Assembly: GCA_016793805.1 (NCBI GenBank)
Contig: JAEUIZ010000029.1
Span: 124,001 to 188,000 of the forward strand
Source of the DNA: Phycisphaerae bacterium
GTDB taxonomy: Bacteria; Planctomycetota; Phycisphaerae; Phycisphaerales; UBA1924
Length of the DNA stretch: 64,000 bases
Direction of reading: 5' to 3'
Shown: one piece after another, positions 56,636 to 64,000 of the stretch
How positions within the stretch are numbered: position 1 is the first letter of the stretch
How the letters are laid out: each line of letters starts with the position of its first letter
Position numbers and translations under genes: made by a program
Notes under the pieces: model-generated
Databases searched by the model: none
Told to the model about the DNA's origin: nothing
The model's input: the letters and a program-made list of their open reading frames with translations, nothing else

Positions 56636-57723
56636 ATCGGCGAGTCGCGGGCGTGGTCGTGGCGTGCGGGCTGGCGGGGTGCGCGGCGAAACACGGCGGG
56701 CAGCCGCGATCGGCGGAGCGCGGGCCGACGTTCAGCGCCGAGCGAGTGGCGAGGTATAACGACCCAGTCGAGGTTTCGCGCCTCCGCGAGACCGCTCTGG
56801 AGACGCTGATCGCGGCAACGGGGAGCACGCTGCCGCAGGCGCGTGCGAACGCGATCGAGGCGCTGGCCGAGGCGCCGTCGCGGTTGGAGCCGCTGCTGGG
56901 GCCGGCGCTGCGGGATCAGAACGCGGGCGTTCGCTCGACGGCGGCGATGATGGTGGGACGGTTGGGGCTGCGGAAGTTCGAGGCCGAGGTTCGACCGCTC
57001 GTGGAAGACCCGTCGGCCTTCGTGCGTGCGTCGGCGATCTACGCGCTTTCGAAGTCCGGGGCGCCGGTCGACCCGACGCCGCTGGCGGGCCTACTGATGG
57101 GGGACCCCTCGCCTCGGGTGCGTGCTCATGCGGCGTTCCTGATCGGGGAGATGGGTGATCCGTCGGCGCTGGGGCTGCTTCGCGATGCGGCCCGGGGTGC
57201 CGACCAGCGTTCGCTGCAACTGCAACTCGCTGAGGCGATGGTGAAACTGGGCAAGGCGGACGAGATCGAGGTGATCCGAGCGGCGTTGTACCCGTCGCGG
57301 AACGAGGAGTTGGAGAATGCCGCGCTGGCGTGCCAGATCGCGGGCCAGTTGCGCGACGAGGGCTCACGGCCGTCGCTGATCGTGCTGACGGCCCTGAAGG
57401 TCCGGGGGCAGCCGATGCCGGCAGAGGTGCGCCTGGCGGCGGCGGCGGCGTTGGGCCGGCTCGGACAGCCACAGGGCGAGTTCGTGGCCGACGAGTACTA
57501 TCGGCATCCGGTTCCCGCGATCCGAGCCCAGGCGGCGTTTGTGTACGCCGGGGTGGGAGGGCCATCGGCGATGCCCAAACTCGAACTGCTCATGGGCGAC
57601 CCGGACGAGACCGTGCGCGTGGCGGCGGCCGCGGCCGTTGTAAGGCTATCGGGCACCGCGTCCAGAGCAGCCCATACCCCCGGCGAGCCGATCGAGCCTG
57701 TGGGCGGAACCGAGAGGCCCTGA
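56632..57723 (+). CDS. HEAT-repeat lipoprotein
   Basis: 363 residues, start coupled to the lnt stop (ATGA). The signal peptide with lipobox CGLAGC predicts acylation at about Cys17. The remainder is a chain of HEAT-like helical pairs of about 31-35 residues (LRDQNAGVRSTAAMMVGRLG, VEDPSAFVRASAIYALSKSG, GDPSPRVRAHAAFLIGEMGD). Such proteins act as envelope scaffolds. The direct coupling to lnt, which completes lipoprotein acylation, may be chance or may reflect envelope function. Confidence 0.85.
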   Translation: MNRRVAGVVVACGLAGCAAKHGGQPRSAERGPTFSAERVARYNDPVEVSRLRETALETLIAATGSTLPQARANAIEALAEAPSRLEPLLGPALRDQNAGVRSTAAMMVGRLGLRKFEAEVRPLVEDPSAFVRASAIYALSKSGAPVDPTPLAGLLMGDPSPRVRAHAAFLIGEMGDPSALGLLRDAARGADQRSLQLQLAEAMVKLGKADEIEVIRAALYPSRNEELENAALACQIAGQLRDEGSRPSLIVLTALKVRGQPMPAEVRLAAAAALGRLGQPQGEFVADEYYRHPVPAIRAQAAFVYAGVGGPSAMPKLELLMGDPDETVRVAAAAAVVRLSGTASRAAHTPGEPIEPVGGTERP

Positions 57724-57893
57724 ATCTTGCGGCACAAAGTCGGCGTATAGTGTGGCCCTGCCGCCCGGGTTGACAAACCGGTCGGCGTGCTGGTATTTGT
57801 ACACGTCAGCGGACGGGCGGGACCCGACCGAAGCACGAACCAAGGATGGGTGAAGGAACCGGCCTGCGCGAGCGGGCAAAGCAGGAGTCGCAA

Positions 57894-58772
57894 GTGCATA
57901 CCGTCACGAAGGCACTCGTCGTGTTCGCCGCGTTGTTGTTGGTGCTGCTGTCGGCGCTGACGATGGCGTACTCGATCAACGCGGATCGGATCATCCAGGA
58001 TCGGCGTTCGATCATGGACGCGAAGCGAGCGTCGGACGAGATGGCGAGCAGCAAGATCTCGCAGGCGGCCGAGGAGCAGGCTCGCCTCAACGGACAGATC
58101 GAGGCCCTGAACAAGGAACTGACCTCGCGGGCCGCGAAGATCTCGTCGCTGGAGTCGGAGCGGGCTCAACTGATCGCCCAGGTTCGCGCGGCCGAGGACG
58201 GCCGGGCCAGCATCGCGGGCCAGATCGGGCAACTGGGCGAGACGAACCGCACGCAGGCGCTGCTCATCCAGAACTACCGCGACGAGGTGACGAAACTCCG
58301 CGACAACGAACTGAACTACCGCAAGCGCGAGATCGAACTCGTCGATCGGAACAACGACCTCGAGAGCCAAGTCGAAGTGCTCCGGCAGAGCACGCGGGCG
58401 CTTCAGGAGCAACTCGTCGAGGCTCGGCGGACGATCGACGCGGGCGGCGTGGCGCTCGGCGCGCTCGGCGGCAGCAGCGGCGGGCCGTACACGCCCTCGA
58501 TCGCGCTCGCGGGCACGGTGAATAAGGTGTTCCAGGACCCGGCGACGAAGAAGCCGATGGCCGAGATCAACATCGGCACGAACAACCAGGTGCGCGAGGG
58601 GATGGAGTTGACGGTCAGTCGGGGCGACCAGTTCGTGGCAAAGTTCATCGTCAGCCGCGTGGACCTGAACTGGTCCGTGGGCGAGATCCGGTACCTCGAA
58701 GTGGGGCGCGGCGGGCAGCCGAAGAACGAGGTCCGCCAGAACGACCGCGTGGGCACGCTGTCGGCCAAGTGA
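57894..58772 (+). CDS. Coiled-coil membrane protein, TTK-type planctomycete family
   Basis: 292 residues from the GTG at 57894, selected for AGGAG 6 bases upstream and a start (HTVTKALVVFAALLLVLLSA) like others in planctomycetes; an ATG at 57846 has no proper spacing. One membrane segment (residues about 6-26) is followed by a long coiled coil (residues about 45-190, repeated Leu/Ile heptads and Glu/Arg pairs). A C-terminal beta domain (residues about 205-292; AGTVNKVFQDPATKKPMAEI, EGMELTVSRGDQFVAKFIV) follows. Function is unknown; it may connect the membrane with a surface layer. Confidence 0.8.
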   Translation: MHTVTKALVVFAALLLVLLSALTMAYSINADRIIQDRRSIMDAKRASDEMASSKISQAAEEQARLNGQIEALNKELTSRAAKISSLESERAQLIAQVRAAEDGRASIAGQIGQLGETNRTQALLIQNYRDEVTKLRDNELNYRKREIELVDRNNDLESQVEVLRQSTRALQEQLVEARRTIDAGGVALGALGGSSGGPYTPSIALAGTVNKVFQDPATKKPMAEINIGTNNQVREGMELTVSRGDQFVAKFIVSRVDLNWSVGEIRYLEVGRGGQPKNEVRQNDRVGTLSAK

Positions 58773-58802
58773 GTCGGCCAGGGGCGGGCAAAGGAGCGTG
58801 CG

Positions 58803-59015
58803 ATGAGCCAGTTTGGGATGCAAATGCCGGGCGGTCGGATGCGGCGGGCGGCGTCGATGAACGTCTACACCGGGCTGCTGTTCTGCGCAGTGGTCGCGCT
58901 GGCGACGGCGTGCGGGTTCATGTGGCGGTCGGCGTCGAAGGTCGGCGTGGGTGGGAATGCGTTCGAACTGCAGAAGGCCGGGGCGATCAAGATCCAGGAC
59001 GCGGCGAGGAAGTAG
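58803..59015 (+). CDS. Small membrane protein
   Basis: 70 residues with GGAG 7 bases before the ATG. A single hydrophobic segment (residues about 21-40; VYTGLLFCAVVALATACGFM) stands between a basic Gly/Met-rich N-terminus and a polar tail. It follows the coiled-coil protein by 30 bases and probably belongs to the same unit. Confidence 0.7.
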   Translation: MSQFGMQMPGGRMRRAASMNVYTGLLFCAVVALATACGFMWRSASKVGVGGNAFELQKAGAIKIQDAARK

Positions 59016-59054
59016 CGGAACGGGCCGCCGGGCTCGAGCCGATTGGCGCGAGGC

Positions 59055-59082
59055 TTGACCCGCGAAACCAGCGCCCTACAAA
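59055..59082 (+). promoter_or_regulatory. Promoter candidate for tRNA-Asp
   Basis: TTGACC (59055-59060) and TACAAA (59077-59082) are 16 bases apart. The matches are 5/6 and 4/6. The start point would be near 59089, about 63 bases before the tRNA. Confidence 0.5.
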
Positions 59083-59151
59083 TGAACCCCGCGGCAGCAT
59101 GGCGGGACGGCCGGCGCAGCCGAGGCATCGGCGCGGCGGTATTGACAACCC

Positions 59152-60760
<1,609 letters not shown>

Positions 60761-60983
60761 GGGAACTCCGTTCGTGCGGGCCATCCGGGGGCGACGGCGG
60801 GACCACAGTGAGGGGCGGCACTTGGCACGGGTCAAGTCGGGGATCAGGGGACGGAATGGGCGAAGTTGCCGGGCCTTGGCGGGTGAGCACCTTCGGCGGG
60901 GTGCCGGACGGGGCCGCTGGCGGAAGGCCGGAAATCAGCCAGATTTGGCCGAAGATGCGCACCCGGCCCAAAGATGCTCATGC

Positions 60984-63011
60984 TCACGGGGAGTGCTCGG
61001 CATGAGCGCCTACGGAACCGCTCGGCGGGGAGGCGTCCGGCAGCACCCAGCACCATCCCGCCTTCTCGCCGAAGCCGATCTTGCGGGCGATGATGCCGAT
61101 CGCCTCTTTGGCCCGCCGCACCGATGCCCATTTCACATCCGCAGCCTTCGCCTCGGCCTTGATCTGCTCGCTGGCGACGGGGCCGTTCTTGAGCAGTTCG
61201 CGGAGGAAACCCACCGCCTCGGCCTTCGCTGGAGCGGGGTCGAGCACGCCCTCGCCGCGAGGTGCGCCAAGAACGTCGTCTGCCCGAACGTTCAGCGGCT
61301 CGTTTTCCCACTCGACGCGCCCGACGCCTGTGAGCGCGGCGAGCGAGCCCTCACCGGGCGGAGTGATGATGCGGTACGCCATGCCGAGCGATTCCAAGCC
61401 GATGTTGTTCTTCAGGCACAGCATGAGTCGTCGTTTGTCGTCGTCGGGATCGCGGATCACCGCCCATGCCGCGCGCGCGGCGGCGGCCCATGCGATTGAA
61501 CCGATGATGCGATTGATCGCCTCGCCGACGCCCTTGTTCAAGTGCGTCACGAGCACGATCGCCACGCCCGTCTCGTGGGCCAACTCGGCGAGGGGGCGCA
61601 GGAGCCCGCGGACCTCGGAGTTGCGGTGGTCGTCCACCTGGCCGATGTACGCGCTGACCGGATCGATCACGAGAAGTCGCACGTCAGGCGTCGCCTCGAT
61701 GTGGTCGCGAAGGAGCCGTGTGTCGCGGGCCAGTTCGAACGGGTCGATCTCGCCTTCGCGCGTTGTGTCCACGCCGTCGATGAAGTGGACCTTCGACACG
61801 TCCGCGCCAGCGGCGTCGAGCCGTGGGCGGATGGTGTCGGACGGATCGTCCTCGCCGTTGAGGATGAGCACCTGTCCTTGCGGGCACGGGTCGCCAACGT
61901 CGGGCCACGGCAATCCGGCCGAGACTCGGGCCGCCAAGTCGCAGGTGAGGAACGACTTTCCGAGTCCTGGATGGCCCGCGAGCATGGTGATCTTGCCGAG
62001 CGCGATGCGCCCGGGCCAAAGCCAGCGAATCGCGGTCGGCTCAACATCGGCGAGGCAGCGAACGCGGAGGCGGCGGACGGCCGCCCCTGCTACCGCATTC
62101 GATGGAACCAGGACGGACGGTGCGGTCTTCTGACTGTCCGCATCCCGCAGCCAGCCGAAGGGCCTGTCGTGTGGCTTCGCCGCGGCGTCGTCAATCTTGT
62201 GCATGAGTTCCTTGTCCGTCCAAGGGGGCTGGCAGCGCGGGTTGTACCGATCGCGGAGCAAAGCGAGCGCAACCGTGGGGTCGAGCCCGAATCCATGCAC
62301 CATCGCCGTTGCGGCCGCGTAGGCCTGGCCGTGTCCGCCCGAGCCGGAGATGGCAGGCGGGATGCGGTCGAGGTACGCCGCGGCGCGTCGCTCGACCTCG
62401 GGCGACGACTCCAACCATGTTCGCGGCGGGATGGAGATCACCGCCTGTGCCGGGGAAGGAAAAGCGTCCAGCGCGTAGCGGATCGGACTACACGCGATGA
62501 TCTCGCATGGGCGCGGCGGGTCGTACTTGTGGTTCAGCGTGCCCGGCAAGCGCATCACTCGGGGCGGGTCATTCACGACGGGATCAGAGGCCAGGACTCC
62601 GATCATCGCCTTCTGCCTTGCGGTCCAGATGTCGAGGTCTTCCATCGGCTCGGCGAGTCGCCAGTAGACGTGAACACCCCCGCCGCTCGACACAATGGCG
62701 GATGGCTCGGGCAGGGCCGATGCGGCGATGCGAGCCGTCGCCTCGTCTGCGGTGACATTCTCGATGTCCACAAACAGGCAACGGGCCAGCGCCACATCGG
62801 CGGTCGTGCCGCCCTTGCGTCGGCGCGGGTTCGGCCCGAAGTGGACGTTCCGCGCCTTCCATCCCGGGCTGTGGAACGACGGCAACTGCGAAGCGAGGAG
62901 CCAGCGGCGTTTCACGGGCTCGGGCACCGCGCGCAGTTCGACCAGGTCATCCGGCTCGAAGAGCGCGGCGACGAGTCCGACCAGGCCGAGGGCATCATCG
63001 GGTGCGCTCAT
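60984..63011 (-). CDS. Primase-like and RecA-like ATPase fusion (replication protein of the element)
   Basis: 675 residues from the ATG at 63011, overlapping the HTH stop (ATGA). Residues about 60-190 resemble the RepB-type AEP primase fold (CLFVDIENVTADE with Asp-x-Glu, IVSSGGGVHVYWRL, RVMRLPGTLNHK). Residues about 330-540 form a RecA-like ATPase with Walker A G346-H-P-G-L-G-K-S353 and Walker B LLVIDPVSA, of the RepA/AAA_25 type. A C-terminal winged-helix-like segment ends the protein. It likely starts replication of the excised element. Confidence 0.85.
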   Translation of the reverse strand: MSAPDDALGLVGLVAALFEPDDLVELRAVPEPVKRRWLLASQLPSFHSPGWKARNVHFGPNPRRRKGGTTADVALARCLFVDIENVTADEATARIAASALPEPSAIVSSGGGVHVYWRLAEPMEDLDIWTARQKAMIGVLASDPVVNDPPRVMRLPGTLNHKYDPPRPCEIIACSPIRYALDAFPSPAQAVISIPPRTWLESSPEVERRAAAYLDRIPPAISGSGGHGQAYAAATAMVHGFGLDPTVALALLRDRYNPRCQPPWTDKELMHKIDDAAAKPHDRPFGWLRDADSQKTAPSVLVPSNAVAGAAVRRLRVRCLADVEPTAIRWLWPGRIALGKITMLAGHPGLGKSFLTCDLAARVSAGLPWPDVGDPCPQGQVLILNGEDDPSDTIRPRLDAAGADVSKVHFIDGVDTTREGEIDPFELARDTRLLRDHIEATPDVRLLVIDPVSAYIGQVDDHRNSEVRGLLRPLAELAHETGVAIVLVTHLNKGVGEAINRIIGSIAWAAAARAAWAVIRDPDDDKRRLMLCLKNNIGLESLGMAYRIITPPGEGSLAALTGVGRVEWENEPLNVRADDVLGAPRGEGVLDPAPAKAEAVGFLRELLKNGPVASEQIKAEAKAADVKWASVRRAKEAIGIIARKIGFGEKAGWCWVLPDASPPSGSVGAHAEHSP

Positions 63012-63220
63012 TGGCGCACCCCCGGGGCCTTGCGGTCGAGATGAACTCGGAGGTCGGCCAACCGCCAGCGAACGACACGCTCGCTCAGGCGGACCGGCGC
63101 GGGAATGTCGCCCGTCTGCGACATGCGCCAGACGCTGCGGACGTGCACGCCCAGCAGGTCCGCGACCTGGCGGACGGTGAGGAGCGTGACATCGGCCATG
63201 TTGTTCTTGATCTCGTCCAT
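63008..63220 (-). CDS. Helix-turn-helix excisionase-like protein
   Basis: 70 residues. LLTVRQVADLLGVHVRSVWR and the wing VVRWRLADLRVHLDRK fit the MerR/excisionase-type HTH_17 family. A start at 63199 (MADVTLL) is possible. It may control the direction of recombination or the primase gene with which it is coupled. Confidence 0.85.
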   Translation of the reverse strand: MDEIKNNMADVTLLTVRQVADLLGVHVRSVWRMSQTGDIPAPVRLSERVVRWRLADLRVHLDRKAPGVRQ

Positions 63221-63330
63221 GAGTGCGCACCTATCGCGCCGCCGCGATCGGCGCGGCGTGCGTCATTCGAGGTTGAGGGAGAAAAGCCGGGGGCGCACGA
63301 GCCGCCCCCGGCCGACTCAAGAAGGTCGGA

Positions 63331-64000
63331 CTACGCCTCGCCCTTGCTGCGCACCGCCGCCCGCGGGTCGCACAGGGCCGCGCCGAAGTCGAAGTAGACG
63401 CGCCACGAGACGGCCAACTTGTTCACCGTCTGGTCGAGCCCGAAGAACTCGACGGTGGGCGTCTGCTGGCCGTTGAGGAACCCGACGATGAGCGGGCTCG
63501 CCGCGGGTGCCGCGAAGAGGTACCAGTGCTTCGTCGAGGCCTTGTTGCCGTACTTCTTCGTGTTGCTCAGGCGCGGCTCGACCTCGAGGCCGACGGCGTT
63601 CTTGAGGCTGTTGCCGGTGGGCAGATTCGTCTGGGCGGCGATGAACTCGCTCTCCAGAACCGCCCGCGCGGTCGTCTGCAACTCCGGCGGCACAACCAGG
63701 ACGACGGGCCGGAGGTCCAGGTCGTTGCCCTCCGCGTCGCGCTGGGTGATCATCGCGGCGATGGCCCGCCCCAGCGAGTCGGGGCTGAGATTCGTGTCCG
63801 CCCCGGTGATGTAGTTGCCGTTGCCCGCGGCGAAGAAAGCACCCGCGTTGGACAGCAGCGTGTCGTAGGTGAGGTCGGACAACTTCCGCATCGCCGCCTG
63901 GCCCATCACCCGCGCGACCGAGTCGAACAGGCTCAGGTCATCGTTGATGAGGTCGCGCCGGTCGATCGAGAGGATCTTGCCGTAAGTATCCACCTTGTAC
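63331..64000 (-). CDS. Phage major capsid protein, C-terminal part (prohead protease/capsid fusion type)
   Basis: 223 codons are visible; the frame stays open to base 64000 so the 5' end lies outside the window. ETYG-like VDTYGKILSIDRRDLINDDL, AAMRKLSDLTYDTLLSNAG, LRPVVLVVPPEL and FLNGQQTPTVEFFGLDQTVN follow the pattern of capsid proteins fused to a ClpP-like prohead protease in Mu-like prophages. The end VYFDFGAALCDPRAAVRSKG is typical. Confidence 0.85.
   Translation of the reverse strand, partial: YKVDTYGKILSIDRRDLINDDLSLFDSVARVMGQAAMRKLSDLTYDTLLSNAGAFFAAGNGNYITGADTNLSPDSLGRAIAAMITQRDAEGNDLDLRPVVLVVPPELQTTARAVLESEFIAAQTNLPTGNSLKNAVGLEVEPRLSNTKKYGNKASTKHWYLFAAPAASPLIVGFLNGQQTPTVEFFGLDQTVNKLAVSWRVYFDFGAALCDPRAAVRSKGEA

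Noticed and set aside
59142..59147. TTGACA just before tRNA-Asp
   Set aside because: It lies 5 bases before the mature tRNA and has no room for a -10; the pair at 59055-59082 fits better.

Overview
This is a GC-rich (roughly two thirds G+C) chromosomal segment that most resembles a planctomycete of the Phycisphaerae type. The pointers are two proteins ending in paired GC-type dockerin repeats (positions 1669-2088 and 6513-7211), a GVYG-repeat surface protein with the C-terminal domain common in planctomycete exoproteins, a set of secreted parallel beta-helix proteins, and the TTK-type membrane protein at 57894. No 16S rRNA is present, so the assignment is an inference.

Region 1 (1-7211) encodes secreted or surface proteins: a 5'-truncated GVYG-repeat protein, a dockerin-tagged protein, three tandem paralogous beta-helix proteins, and a second dockerin-tagged protein.

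Region 2 (7502-50904) is a large type VI secretion (T6SS) locus. In order it holds an unrecognised protein with a possible degenerate kinase fold, a TssJ-like lipoprotein, a divergent small lipoprotein, a TagH-C-terminus-like protein, TssK, TssL, TssM and TagF. A two-partner secretion pair (TpsB/TpsA, 19057-27986) is embedded next. The T6SS then resumes with TssA, TssB, TssC, Hcp, TagJ, TssE, TssF, TssG, ClpV and VgrG. All 13 core components can be assigned if the lipoprotein at 9547 is accepted as TssJ. Downstream of VgrG, eight same-strand genes form two similarly built cassettes. Each starts with the same adaptor-like N-terminal module, followed by a LysM/peptidoglycan-binding protein and then large enzymes. 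Cassette A has an M15-peptidase-like domain fused to the adaptor, an OmpA protein with a peptidoglycan-binding insert, and a two-HKD phospholipase D. Cassette B has an adaptor ending a 33-glycine tract, a LysM protein, a metallophosphoesterase with all five metal motifs, and an unknown partner. I consider these cassettes the most novel part of the window: a VgrG-linked effector and delivery module without a recognisable PAAR gene.

Region 3 (50960-59015) is housekeeping: a UDP-sugar pyrophosphorylase (minus strand), rpe, a histidine-phosphatase-like protein that has lost its catalytic histidines, accD, lnt, a HEAT-repeat lipoprotein, a coiled-coil membrane protein and a small membrane protein.

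Region 4 (59152-64000) is tRNA-Asp(GUC) followed by an integrated element read on the minus strand. It holds a tyrosine integrase whose reading frame runs into the tRNA gene, a primase-RecA-like ATPase fusion, an excisionase-type HTH protein, and the C-terminal part of a phage major capsid protein cut by the window edge. The element continues past base 64000.
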